The notes under the pieces were generated by a model. The model was given only the letters and a program-made list of their open reading frames with translations. It ran no database searches and had not been told where the DNA came from. From Sandaracinaceae bacterium (lineage in GTDB: Bacteria; Myxococcota_A; Polyangia; Polyangiales; Houyiibacteriaceae), in contig JADJJE010000056.1 in NCBI GenBank assembly GCA_016706685.1, positions 1 to 64,000 of the forward strand: DNA of 64,000 nt, written 5' to 3'. Each line of letters starts with the position of its first letter. Position 1 is the stretch's first letter. A program made the position numbers and the translations under genes. This document shows positions 20,233-30,682 of the stretch, one piece after another.

Positions 20233-21747
20233 TCAGTACTGGATGCTCGTCGCAATCTCCGCGAGCGGGATGAAGCCATGCCCCGCGAGGTTCTTGTCGT
20301 ACGCAGCCAAGGCATCCGCGAAGCCCCGGTTGGCCTGCTGCAACGCAGGCTCCTCGAACCCGTAGTCCACGTCCGTGAGCTTCCGCAGCGGCCAGGGCCG
20401 CACGTAGAGCTCGTGCCACATGTACTGGCGCAGGCGGTCTTCCACATGCGTGAGGGCGGCCGCGTCGAACGTCTGCCCGCGCTTCTCGAACGGCGGCGGG
20501 ACGCGCAGGCGCGTGGGCTTGTGCTCCATGGGGATGCCGTAGAACTCCCAGTGGTCCGCGCTGTGCACCACCGAGCAGTTCCACATGATGGTGGCCACGC
20601 GGAACGCCAGCTGCTCCTTGTCGAGCACGCCGTCGGCCGGCCCGAAGCCACGCGAGTAGTGCGCGCACTGCTTGGCCCACTCGCGCACGGCGTCGTCGAG
20701 CTCCATGTCGGCCAGCACCTCGCGCACGAAGGCGAGGATGACCTGGTGGTAGCCCGCCATGAACTCGAGGTACGCGTTGCGTTCGCGCTCGAGCAGGAAG
20801 CCGAAGTGATAGGGAGGGAAGGCCGCGTGCCCGGCCATGCCCGCGAACGAGTACTCGAAGAGCCGGTACTGCGAGCGCCCGCCACCGCTGAACGCGGTGT
20901 AGTACAGGCGCGGGTCGTTGTACCCGGGCCCGTTCTTGATGTGCAGCACCGAGTAGTCGAGCGGCACCTGCAGGTACATGTGCGGGTCGAGCAGCTTCCA
21001 CACGCGATGCGTCTCCGGCAGGCACGTGCGCGTCACCGCGATGATGGCGTCCATCGGGAAGTGGCAGCGCGGGTGCGTGACGAAGAGCGACAGGTACGTG
21101 GCGCCCTGCAGCGCGTGCACCTTGGCGAGCTTCCACGCGCTGCCATCCGTGGGCAGGATGAGCTCACCCGGCTGGAACTCGCGGTCCACCATGGCGATGC
21201 CCAGCACCTCGAACTCTGCCGGCGACACCTCGCGGAAGTAGCAGACCGAACCCGCGCAGTGGAGACCGGGGAAGGCCTCCACCGTGCTCACGGGCGAGAG
21301 GTCCGACTTCCACACGGAGCGGGCGTCGATGCCGTGCGCGGCCAGCAGTCGGAGGTCCGCGTCGTCCAGCTCCCGCGTCAGGAAGTAAGAGTAGACCGAG
21401 TGCGTGAGGTGACGGGTGAAAGTGGCGTCGTCGGGGCAGTCGAGGTGCGGCGTGCCCTTCAGGTAGGTGATGGCGGCCAGCCACGAGTAGGTCACCTGCC
21501 GCTGGAAGCGGCTCACGATCTGCGCGAGGAACTCCTGCTTCTCCTCCGCGGGCACGTGCAGCACGGCCGGCGGCATCTTGTCGGAGATGGGCGACGGCTG
21601 CGGCCACGCGCGGTCGGTCTTGAACCGCACCATGGGCGACTTGCGCAGCCAAGGGTACGGCACGCCCCACTCGCGGTAGAGGCTGACGCGCAGCGAATGC
21701 ACCACGCCAGACACGACGTGCGCGACGATCTCGGTCGTCTGGCTCAT
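20233..21747 (-). CDS. Lipoxygenase-like protein with altered iron ligands
   Basis: 504 residues resembling the catalytic domain of lipoxygenases. The central helix region THPRCHFPMDAIIAVTR...ETHRVWKLLDPH (residues 224-256) matches the H-x4-H...HP(V/I)YRLL-PH block of LOX enzymes, except that the first pair is H-x3-H (His225/His229). IMWNCSVVHSADHWEF (387-402) matches the later LOX iron-ligand block, with His395 conserved but the usual Asn four residues later replaced by His399. The C terminus ...IATSIQY has two residues after the Ile whose carboxylate normally binds iron. So this is a divergent or functionally changed LOX-like protein. It starts 13 bp after the EF-hand gene. Confidence 0.6.
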   Translation of the reverse strand: MSQTTEIVAHVVSGVVHSLRVSLYREWGVPYPWLRKSPMVRFKTDRAWPQPSPISDKMPPAVLHVPAEEKQEFLAQIVSRFQRQVTYSWLAAITYLKGTPHLDCPDDATFTRHLTHSVYSYFLTRELDDADLRLLAAHGIDARSVWKSDLSPVSTVEAFPGLHCAGSVCYFREVSPAEFEVLGIAMVDREFQPGELILPTDGSAWKLAKVHALQGATYLSLFVTHPRCHFPMDAIIAVTRTCLPETHRVWKLLDPHMYLQVPLDYSVLHIKNGPGYNDPRLYYTAFSGGGRSQYRLFEYSFAGMAGHAAFPPYHFGFLLERERNAYLEFMAGYHQVILAFVREVLADMELDDAVREWAKQCAHYSRGFGPADGVLDKEQLAFRVATIMWNCSVVHSADHWEFYGIPMEHKPTRLRVPPPFEKRGQTFDAAALTHVEDRLRQYMWHELYVRPWPLRKLTDVDYGFEEPALQQANRGFADALAAYDKNLAGHGFIPLAEIATSIQY

Positions 21748-21760
21748 GCGCGGCAGCTGC

Positions 21761-22306
21761 TCAGGGAGCGCCGAGGAAGTTCGTCGCGGGTGAGCTCTCG
21801 TCGGCGCCCTGGAAGAAGTCCTGCAGCACGGCGCGAATGTCTTCCACACCCATCAGGCCGTCGCGGTGGGCGGACAGCGCGGCCCACCTCTCGGTGGCGC
21901 CCTCCTCGCCGATGCGCAGCACGCGGGAGAACTGCACGTAGTCGTCGGTGTCGTTCTTCCCGTCGCCGTCGTGATCCAGGATGGTGCACGTCATCTGCGT
22001 GATGGCGCCGATGATCTGCTCGTAGAGCGCGGCGTCCTTCATGAGGTTCTCTTGGAAGCCGAGGAACTCCTCGAGCGTGACCTTGCCGTCCTGGTTGTGG
22101 TCCGCCATCTGGATGATGCCGCCGTACCAAGCGCGGTAGGCCGCCTCGAGCGTCGCGAGGTGCGCGGGCTCCGCTCGCCCGGCGCTCTCGGTGGCGTGGC
22201 GGCCGACCACTAGCTCCACGTCCTCGGCGTCGAGGGCGCCGTCGCTGTTGATGTCGAGGGCGTTGAACATCCGAGTGAACTTCCGGACTTGGAAACTGGT
22301 GAGCAT
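21761..22306 (-). CDS. EF-hand calcium-binding protein
   Basis: 181 residues. Three canonical EF-hand loops: DINSDGALDAED (18-29), DHNQDGKVTLEE (69-80) and DHDGDGKNDTDD (111-122), plus a degenerate fourth near DGLMGVEDIRAV. Spacing and length resemble calexcitin/sarcoplasmic calcium-binding proteins found sporadically in bacteria. I chose the ATG at 22306 over one 15 codons upstream because AGGAG lies 8 bp before it. First gene of an operon with the lipoxygenase-like and exported proteins, so it probably provides calcium control of that system. Confidence 0.88.
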   Translation of the reverse strand: MLTSFQVRKFTRMFNALDINSDGALDAEDVELVVGRHATESAGRAEPAHLATLEAAYRAWYGGIIQMADHNQDGKVTLEEFLGFQENLMKDAALYEQIIGAITQMTCTILDHDGDGKNDTDDYVQFSRVLRIGEEGATERWAALSAHRDGLMGVEDIRAVLQDFFQGADESSPATNFLGAP

Positions 22307-22421
22307 GGGGCTGACTCCTGATCTGACGCTGTGAGAGGAAGCGTCAGCCACCGCTGCTACGCAATTTTCCAGTACGTCAGGAGCGCCCGGCGCGTCAACA
22401 CATACCGCGGAACCGGGCGGA

Positions 22422-22928
22422 TTAGGCCGCTGGCGCCGGGATGGACGGGCGCGGCGCCTGCGCCACCTGCGCGTGCTGCACGGGCAGCGTGGCCGCGCGC
22501 CAGCGACGCGTGCCCTCCACCAGCTTGCCGCGCGTGGGCGCCCCGTTGAAGGTGAGCCGCGTGACGCCGTGCGTGCTGCCGCTGACCACCGCGGGGAACG
22601 CGTAGCGCACGTCGGCCACGGGGTCTTCCACCTCCACCAGCACGGAGGCCCCCACCGCGGGAGAGACCCGCATGCGCGCCTCGAGGCCGCTGCCCGACAC
22701 GTGCTTCACGTGGGCCACGTGGAAGGCGCCGGACACCGCCACGCGCACGTTGCCGGGCACGCGCACCTGCGGCGACGCCAGCTCACCGCGCGTTTCCGCG
22801 CGCTCTCCGCGCAGCAGCTGACCGAGACCGAGGAGCAGCGCCTGCTCGGTGAGCCCGAGGGTCTCGCCGCTGCGCTCGCGCGCGCTCAGCCGTTGATGGT
22901 CGTAGATCAGGTCGAAGAGCGAGTGCAT
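22422..22928 (-). CDS. PilZ-like domain protein
   Basis: 168 residues with a helical N terminus (LFDLIYDHQRLSARERSGE) and a beta-barrel-like core (VRVAVSGAFHVAHVKHVSGSGLEARM...) that has the rhythm of a PilZ domain. The N-terminal RxxxR arginines for c-di-GMP are not clearly present, so ligand binding is doubtful. GGAGG lies about 5 bp before the ATG. Several c-di-GMP genes occur at 36.9 and 42.5 kb. Proline/alanine-rich tail. Confidence 0.45.
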   Translation of the reverse strand: MHSLFDLIYDHQRLSARERSGETLGLTEQALLLGLGQLLRGERAETRGELASPQVRVPGNVRVAVSGAFHVAHVKHVSGSGLEARMRVSPAVGASVLVEVEDPVADVRYAFPAVVSGSTHGVTRLTFNGAPTRGKLVEGTRRWRAATLPVQHAQVAQAPRPSIPAPAA

Positions 22929-23121
22929 GAAGCCTCCAACGCGGGTTGATACCGAAAACTTTCAGCAACCCCCGTGCCACCCGCTGATTTGTGCGGCGTG
23001 GTGCAAAAAGCTCACGATCTGGGCCGTCACGGTGTGGCGCCCATGACACGGATGTCGCGATCGCCCGTGTGTTGCGTAACCCACCGTTGGAGAGCGTCAC
23101 ACACGCTGCTACACCGGCGAC

Positions 23122-24469
23122 GTGGATCTCTTCGATCACAGCGCCACCAAGAAGGGCCCCCTGGCCGACCGCATGCGGCCCGAGCGCTTCTCGGAGCTGG
23201 CCGGTCAGCCGCATTTGTTCGGGCCGGACAAGCTGCTGGCGCGCCTGATCCGCGCGGACCGGGTTCCGTCGCTGATCCTCTGGGGGCCGCCCGGCACCGG
23301 CAAGACCACCACGGCCGAGGTCATCGCGCGCGAGACGTCGGCCAGCTTCGAGGCGTTCAGCGCGGTGCTGGGAGGCGTGGCCGACCTGCGCAAGATCCTG
23401 GGTGCGGCACGTGAGCGAGCGCGCGTGTACGGCAAGCGCACCATCTTGTTCGTGGACGAGATCCACCGCTTCAACAAGGGGCAGCAGGACGCGCTCCTGC
23501 CGCACGTGGAGGACGGCACGGTCACGCTGATCGGGGCCACCACCGAGAACCCCAGCTTCGCGGTGAACGCCGCGCTGCTCAGCCGCGCGCGCGTGTTCCG
23601 CTTGGAGCCGCTGGGCGTGTCCGACCTCGAGCAGCTGCTGGGGCGTGCGCTGCGCGACTCGCGGCGGGGCCTCGGCGAGCTGAACCTCGAAGCCGAAGAC
23701 GGCGCGCTGCACGCCATCGCGGAGCAGGCCCACGGTGATGCCCGGCGGGCGCTGTCGGTGCTGGAGGTGTGCGCGGATCTCGCCCACGCCAGCGGAAGCA
23801 AGCTGCGCGTGGACGACGTGCAGCAGGCGCTCTCGAGCAAGACGCTGCTCTACGACAAGAGCGGCGAGGAGCACTACAACGTCGTCAGCGCGTTCATCAA
23901 GTCCATGCGCGGCAACGACCCGGACGCGGCGGTCTACTGGCTGATGCGCATGCTGGAGGCCGGCGAGGACCCGCGCTTCGTGCTGCGCCGCATGCTCATC
24001 TTCGCGAGCGAGGACATCGGCAACGCCGACCCACGCCGCGCTCGAGCTGGCCGTGGCGGCCGACCAGGCCTTCGCGCGCCTGGGCACGCCCGAGGGCATG
24101 TTCGCCATCGCCCAGTGCTGCACCTACTTGGCGTCCGCGCCCAAGTCGAACGCCAGCTACGAGGCGTGGACCAGCGCCCAGGCCGACGTGCGCGAGCGCG
24201 GCGCCCTGCCCGTGCCGCTGCGCCTGCGCAACGCGCCCACCGCCGCCATGAAGGAGTGGGGCTACGGCGAGGGCTACCGCTACCCGCACGCCGAAGGCGG
24301 CCACGCTGCCGGCGAGTCGTACCTGCCCGACGAGCTGGTGGGAAAGCGCTACTACCGGCCGCGGGCTGAAGGCCTCGAGACGCGCATCGCGAGCCGGCTG
24401 GCGCGCCTGCGTGGGGAGCTGCCAGCGGGTGGTGGCGGCGGAACGGGCGACGACGAGAGTCAGGGCTGA
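23122..24469 (+). pseudogene. rarA: Replication-associated recombination protein RarA/MgsA, frameshifted
   Basis: Starts at GTG 23122 with DLFDHSATKKGPLADRMRP, the usual RarA N terminus. The AAA+ core shows Walker A GPPGTGKTTTAEV, Walker B FVDEIHRFN and sensor GATTENPSF. The frame breaks after SEDIGNADP: four bases (24034-24037, CGCC) stand where three are needed, and the C-terminal MgsA domain continues in the next frame (VAADQAFARLGTPEGMFAIAQ... to the stop at 24469). Restored, it would be about 449 aa, the normal length. RarA handles stalled forks and single-strand gaps. Loss of the C-terminal tetramerisation region would be damaging; a one-base sequence error is the main alternative. Confidence 0.85.
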
Positions 24470-24640
24470 GCCGTCCTCACTCGGGGCCGATTGTGGCTGC
24501 CGACGATCGGTGAGACGCTGCCCTCAGGTTCCCGTGCGGCGAACCGAGAGCCCCGTCGATCCCCTTCACCTTGGTGCGACGGGGCTCGCCCATTCCGTCG
24601 GCGGGAGGCCGCGCGGTCTTCGGTGTAGAGTGCGCACGTC

Positions 24641-26277
<1,637 letters not shown>

Positions 26278-26281
<4 letters not shown>

Positions 26282-26856
26282 CCCGGCGCAGGCGCGACGG
26301 CGCGGCGACGCTCACGCAGGGCCTCGATGACGAGCGCGAGCAGCACCACCAGGGGCGGGATGCCGTAGATCCCAGGCACGATCCAGAGCACCAGCACCCA
26401 GGTGAAGAGCGCGTCGTCGCCCGAGTAGCCGAGCGGCAGCGGGCTGAGCAGGGCAAGCGTGGTCACGCCGAGCGCGAAGTCGGTGGAGCGCAGCGGGGCC
26501 ACGCGCTGACCCACGCGAAACGCCACGAGGAACACCGTGAGGAAGCTCGCGCCGAAGAAGGCGACGCCCGGGAGGAACCACTCGCCCACGTCGACCTCGC
26601 CGCTGGCGAAGTAGAGCGAGGCGAGCCCGAGCACCAGCGAGGTGCCCGCGAGCGCTGCCGGCGCTGCCAGCGTGATGGGGACCTCACGCCGGGCGAGGCG
26701 CACGAGGCCCGCGACCAGCGCGTAGCCCACCGCGACGGCGAGTGGCGTGACCAGCAGGACCACGGTGCTGGCTTCGTAGCCGTTGGGCACGCAACCGCTC
26801 AGCGTGGCGCCCAACCACAGGGCGAACAGCGGTGTGACCTTCGTCATGGCGGCCAT
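26278..26856 (-). CDS. Multi-pass membrane protein of unknown function
   Basis: 192 residues with an N-terminal hydrophobic segment ending in SGC (possible lipobox LSGC at about residue 22) and four or five further membrane spans. No family recognised. Its stop overlaps the pgm stop by three bases in opposite orientation, so there is no room for a conventional intergenic terminator. ATGs at codon 1 or 4 are both possible. Confidence 0.6.
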
Positions 26857-26892
26857 CTCAACACGGAATACACCCGAGGGGCGTGACCCGGA

Positions 26893-27165
26893 TCACTCGA
26901 GGATTCCGAACGCCAGCATGATGAACACCATGACGCCCGTGAGCGCGCCGGCGCTCATCCCGACGACGTAGTAGGGCTGCAGATCCGCGTGTGCCCGCCG
27001 GTAGCGCGCTAACCCAGCGCGGTAGCTCAGCAGCGTGACCAGCGCTCCTAGCGGTGCGACCACCGCGGGGCCCGTCCAGTCGTGCGGGTGGGCGACCAGC
27101 CAGCCGAGCGCGAAGCCCAGCATGGCCGGGCCCCAGACGAACATCAGCGTGAACAGCCGGCCCAT
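26893..27165 (-). CDS. Small membrane protein
   Basis: 90 residues with three hydrophobic helices (residues ~4-24, 32-48, 66-88) joined by a basic cytoplasmic loop (RAGLARYRRAHADLQ). Not recognised. It follows the hypothetical gene at 27176 by 10 bp on the same strand and precedes the membrane protein at 26278 by 36 bp, so the three may be one transcript. Confidence 0.55.
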   Translation of the reverse strand: MGRLFTLMFVWGPAMLGFALGWLVAHPHDWTGPAVVAPLGALVTLLSYRAGLARYRRAHADLQPYYVVGMSAGALTGVMVFIMLAFGILE

Positions 27166-27175
27166 GAGCGCAGCG

Positions 27176-27520
27176 TCAGCCTGGGACCTTGGGGATGTCG
27201 AGCTTCAGGTCCGGCTCGCTGGCGTAGAAGCGCAGCAGGAGCGACCCCACCAGCTCGCGGTCGGTCTCTCCGGCCGTTCGCTCCCGCTCGAGCTGGGATC
27301 GACTGGCTTCGCTCAAGCGCGCCCCCGCCGCGAACAGCCGCTCCGCGAGACCCATGACCGCCCGCTGCGTGAGCTCGAGGCGAAAGACCAGCGCCATGCC
27401 GCCCAGCGATTCGGTGCCCGTGACGAAGCCGCCCTCCGCCACCAAGGCGGCGAGGACACGCGGGATGGCTTCGTTCCGCGGCAGCTTGGTGGTTGCCTCG
27501 AGCGCGATGAAGGAGGGCAC
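27176..27520 (-). CDS. Hypothetical protein, 114 aa
   Basis: Soluble 114-residue protein with an alpha-beta pattern (LPRNEAIPRVLAALVAEGGFVTGTESLGGMALVFRLEL) and a helical C-terminal half ending LDIPKVPG. It was not matched to a family by eye. Likely first gene of the small membrane-protein operon that runs left from it, and divergent from the type III-like operon at 27677. Confidence 0.5.
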   Translation of the reverse strand: MPSFIALEATTKLPRNEAIPRVLAALVAEGGFVTGTESLGGMALVFRLELTQRAVMGLAERLFAAGARLSEASRSQLERERTAGETDRELVGSLLLRFYASEPDLKLDIPKVPG

Positions 27521-27676
27521 GGGTCTCTAGAGTGGCACGCGGGGTGACGACGCCCAAGGGGCGACCCTCCTCTGAGCGAGGTGAACTTTCTTCGCGACAC
27601 GAGCAAGGCGCGCTGGCGGCGGCCGATGAAGGGGCACACGCGCCGACAGCTCGTCGGCCCCGTCCCGAGAGGTCCC

Positions 27677-27871
27677 ATGTCGTCTTCCATGCCTGCCGCT
27701 GCGGTGCTGCCGCCCGTCGCCGATCCCCACCGTGAATCGCGTGAGCGCGCCGAGCGCCTGCTGGCGTCGGTGGAGCGCGAACTCCGGGCGAACCCCAGCC
27801 ACGCCTCCCACGCGGCCCACGCCGCGACATCCGTCCCGTCCCTTTCCTTCATCCACGGCCTTCGGGCCTGA
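27677..27871 (+). CDS. Small protein in the lcrG position of a type III tip/translocon operon
   Basis: 64 residues, with GAGAGG about 5-10 bp before the ATG. The centre is a charged helix (DPHRESRERAERLLASVEREL) between flexible alanine/proline-rich ends. It lies 15 bp before the tip-like gene. In Yersinia-type operons this position holds LcrG, a small helical chaperone of the needle-tip protein; sequence similarity is not evident, so the role is by position and size only. Confidence 0.5.
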   Translation: MSSSMPAAAVLPPVADPHRESRERAERLLASVERELRANPSHASHAAHAATSVPSLSFIHGLRA

Positions 27872-27886
27872 CACGGAGCCACGCCC

Positions 27887-28624
27887 ATGTCCTCGACCAC
27901 GACCACGACCACGATGAGTACCGGAACCCAAAACGCCCTCGCCATCATCGAGGACAACCAAGCGCACCGCCGCGCGGCCCGCAGCGCCCAGCTCGACGCG
28001 CTGGAGTCCGGCGCCACGCCCGAGGAGGCCTCGCGGGTGTTCGCAGAGGTGCTGAGCGGCGCGCCGCCTCCGCAGGCCCGCGTGTACATCCAGCAAGCCA
28101 TGGAGATGCTGAACGTCACGCCCGAGGGCTTCATGGTGCTGCTGCAGACGCAGGTGGAGCGGGAGGACCAAAAGGTGCTCGAGTCGCGCAACAGCATCGA
28201 GGCCGCCCTCGCCCAGTCGCGTGAGCTGAGCGAGCGCATGGGCGTTCTCCAGCAGATCCACCAGCGCCTGTCGCAGGAGAGCGACGGCGACCTGAAGATG
28301 GGTGACGGCACCATCACGGTGAACGACCGGATCATGACCATCGCCGAGGCAGTGGTGGAGTTCGGCCTCGAGAAGGAGCTCAACCTCACGGACGACATGA
28401 GCAGCAGCCACTGGCCTGAGGGCGTGGCCTTGCGCGAGGAGTCCGTGCAGAGCGCCATCGACGCACTCCGCCAAGAGCAGCAGACGGTCACGTCGGCCAA
28501 CGAGCTGAACATGATCGCCATGCAGCAGGCCATGCAGCAGCGCGGGCAGCACCTGCAGCTGGTGTCGAAGGTGCTGTCCATGATGGGCGACACCGACCGC
28601 GCCATCGTGGGGAACATGCGATGA
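27887..28624 (+). CDS. Putative type III secretion needle-tip/filament protein (SctA-like)
   Basis: 245 residues without signal peptide, cysteine-free and mostly helical, starting with a Ser/Thr-rich disordered tail as secreted type III substrates do. Two long amphipathic helices are predicted (about 88-135 and 195-243). The C-terminal helix, NELNMIAMQQAMQQRGQHLQ followed by LVSKVLSMMGDTDRAIVGNMR, has the Q/M/N-rich heptad character of EspA/SseB-type filament and tip proteins. Its stop overlaps the start of the chaperone gene (ATGA). Place and order correspond to lcrV. Assignment is structural inference. Confidence 0.5.
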   Translation: MSSTTTTTTMSTGTQNALAIIEDNQAHRRAARSAQLDALESGATPEEASRVFAEVLSGAPPPQARVYIQQAMEMLNVTPEGFMVLLQTQVEREDQKVLESRNSIEAALAQSRELSERMGVLQQIHQRLSQESDGDLKMGDGTITVNDRIMTIAEAVVEFGLEKELNLTDDMSSSHWPEGVALREESVQSAIDALRQEQQTVTSANELNMIAMQQAMQQRGQHLQLVSKVLSMMGDTDRAIVGNMR

Positions 28625-28884
28625 GCGCCGGGCTCGCCGCCGTAGCGCACCTGGCTGACCTGCTGCACCTGCCGCAGGCCCAGCGCGACGCGCTCTTCGC
28701 CCTCGGTGAGCAGGAGCTCGCTGCCGGGAAGCACGCCGAGGCCATCGAGACGCTCTCGGTCGCGGCGCACCTCGACCCGCTGAACCCCACGCGCTGGACG
28801 CGGCTCGCAGACGCGCTGCGTGCGGGCGGCCGCACCAAGGAAGCTGACCTCTACACCCACTACGCCCTGGAGATCGCCAAATGA
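28621..28884 (+). CDS. TPR chaperone, SycD/LcrH-like (class II T3SS chaperone)
   Basis: 87 residues consisting of two tetratricopeptide helices pairs (ALFALGEQELAAGKHAEAIETLSVAAHLDPLN and TRWTRLADALRAGGRTKEADLYTHYALEIAK). SycD/LcrH chaperones are small TPR proteins encoded next to the two translocators they protect; this one is shorter than the usual ~160 aa. It overlaps the genes on both sides by 4 bp, so expression is coupled to the tip-like and SctE-like genes. Confidence 0.65.
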   Translation: MSAGLAAVAHLADLLHLPQAQRDALFALGEQELAAGKHAEAIETLSVAAHLDPLNPTRWTRLADALRAGGRTKEADLYTHYALEIAK

Positions 28885-29855
28885 GCTCGACCGTTCACAC
28901 GTCCACCCCCATGTCGCCCACCGCGGCGCCGCCCGCCCCCGCAGAGGTGACTCCGGTCGCGCCGCGCACCAGCGCGCCCGTCGAGCCGACGTCGGCGCAA
29001 GGGCTGGTCGTGCCGCCGCCACCCACGCTCCCCACCTTCGCCGGGCCCGCGCGCACCGTCGAGGTGGCGGCGGCGGTGAACACGCTCAACGCCATCCTCG
29101 ACAGCTTCGGCTCGATCTTGTTGGCGCAGCAGCAGCTGCGCACCGAGGGCGTGGAGCGCGGCACGCAGTCGGCCGAGGCGGGTGAAGCCAACGCCGACAA
29201 CGCGCTCGAACGCCAGCGCGAGGCCCTGGAGGCCACGGAGCGTGCGCAGCGTCGGGCGAACGGCCTGCTGGGACGGGCACCCCGCTGGGTGAAGAAGCTG
29301 GTGGCGGGGCTCATCACGGTGGCAGGCGCCGTGGCGGGTGCGTTCACGGGCGGTGTCGCGGCGGGCCTGGCCATCGCCGGAGCCGTCCTGATCCTGGCCG
29401 GCGATGCGGTGTCCAAGCTGCTGGTGAAAGCCGGCGTGGACCCCGACAAGGCCATGTGGGTGGGCTTCGCGGTGAAGATCGTCGGGACCGCGCTGTCGCT
29501 CGGCGCGGGCGCTGCGGGCGGCGCCGCGTCAGCCGCCGGGACCGCGAGCCAGGCCGTGCGGACGGCCACGCAGGTCATCGACACGGCGACCAAGGTGGCC
29601 ACCACGCTGAGCGCCGGCGCCCAGCTGGGCCTCGATGCCACCGCGGCCGCATTCAACTACCAGGCCGACCGCGCCAGCGCGAACGCCGACGAAGCGGGCC
29701 TCGAGCTGGACGTGGCGCACGACCAGCAAGAAGACGGCATCGCCGTCCTGCGTGACGCACACACCGACTACCAGCGCGTGGTCACCCGCATGCAGACCTG
29801 GCTCACCACCCAGCAGCAGACCACCAGCGCGATGGTCGCGCACCTCAGCGCCTAG
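28881..29855 (+). CDS. Type III secretion hydrophobic translocator (SctE; YopB/IpaB/SipB-like)
   Basis: 324 residues. A proline-rich N-terminal secretion/chaperone-binding tail (1-55) is followed by a coiled coil (60-130) and two hydrophobic helices at about 140-174 and 192-220. The helices are separated by a short polar turn, AGVDPDKAM, very like the GVDKKTAEM turn I recall between the two membrane helices of SipB/IpaB. A second amphipathic region (250-322, rich in A/Q/T) ends the protein. This is the pore-forming translocator layout. It is preceded by a TPR chaperone and followed by a smaller translocator-like gene, the same order as lcrH-yopB-yopD. Confidence 0.7.
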   Translation: MSSTVHTSTPMSPTAAPPAPAEVTPVAPRTSAPVEPTSAQGLVVPPPPTLPTFAGPARTVEVAAAVNTLNAILDSFGSILLAQQQLRTEGVERGTQSAEAGEANADNALERQREALEATERAQRRANGLLGRAPRWVKKLVAGLITVAGAVAGAFTGGVAAGLAIAGAVLILAGDAVSKLLVKAGVDPDKAMWVGFAVKIVGTALSLGAGAAGGAASAAGTASQAVRTATQVIDTATKVATTLSAGAQLGLDATAAAFNYQADRASANADEAGLELDVAHDQQEDGIAVLRDAHTDYQRVVTRMQTWLTTQQQTTSAMVAHLSA

Positions 29856-29900
29856 CCGGCGCGCCCTCACGTCACAACCGCCCCGAAGATTGGAGACCTC

Positions 29901-30558
29901 ATGACTTCCGTGAACACCACCCGCCCTCCCGCCATGGCGTCGCACGCCGCCCCCGCCCCCGCCCCCCATGCACGTGCCGCTCGAGAACGACGGCGGCATC
30001 GAGAGCATCGTGCTCGAGCTGGAGGACCAGTCACGCCGCTCGCGGGAGCTGCGCAACGACGCCCGCGACGCGGGTCGTGACCAACAGGCCATCGGCATCA
30101 AGGAGGCGCGCAAGTCCGCCACGCTGGCACTGGTGGGCTCGCTGGTGAAGACCGCGGCGGAGACGGCTGCGAGCATCGGCAGCGCCGCCCGGTCCGGCCA
30201 GAGCGAGACGCCAAGCACGGGCGCCACGGGCGCGCCCGCGGGGGGCGCGCCCGTGGCGACGGCCGCCGCGAACACGCCGCCGGGTGCCGGCACGCAGCCC
30301 GAGAGCGGTTCCGGCGCCGGCGTGGAGGTCGGCGTGGGCGTGGGCAAGATGACCAGCGCCGTGTTCGACCACTTCGCTGCGCGCGCCACCACCCGCGGCG
30401 AAGTGGCTGGCCACGCGGCCGACGCCTACGGCGACGTGGCCGACGACGCCGCCCAGGCCGAGCAGGACGCGCAGCGCATGAGCGACCGGGCGCTCCAGCA
30501 CCTGGACGCCATCCAGACCGCGCGTCGCGAGGCCGAAGCCGCCATCCTCCGGGGCTGA
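29901..30558 (+). CDS. Putative second translocator (SctB; YopD-like), frame broken at a C6 tract
   Basis: GGAG sits 7 bp before the ATG at 29901, but that frame leaves the main one at the C run 29962-29967. The long open frame runs from ATG 29968 (no ribosome site) to 30558. Removing one C joins both into a ~218-aa protein with a proline/alanine N terminus, a charged helix (SRRSRELRNDARDAGRDQQA), one moderately hydrophobic helix (KSATLALVGSLVKTAAETAASIG), a Gly/Ala/Pro-rich linker and a C-terminal amphipathic helix. This is the one-helix layout of SctB/YopD translocators, in the yopD position. A real start at 29968 or a one-base error are alternatives. Confidence 0.55.
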
Positions 30559-30682
30559 GGCTCACGACGCGGGGCATGGACACCAACGGCACCGAGGCAC
30601 CGGCTGTGCTGGTGGGTGCCCGGCGCCTGCCCCACGCGCGGCGCTTGCCCAGAGGCGCCCCGTCGCGTACCCACAGCCCGGT

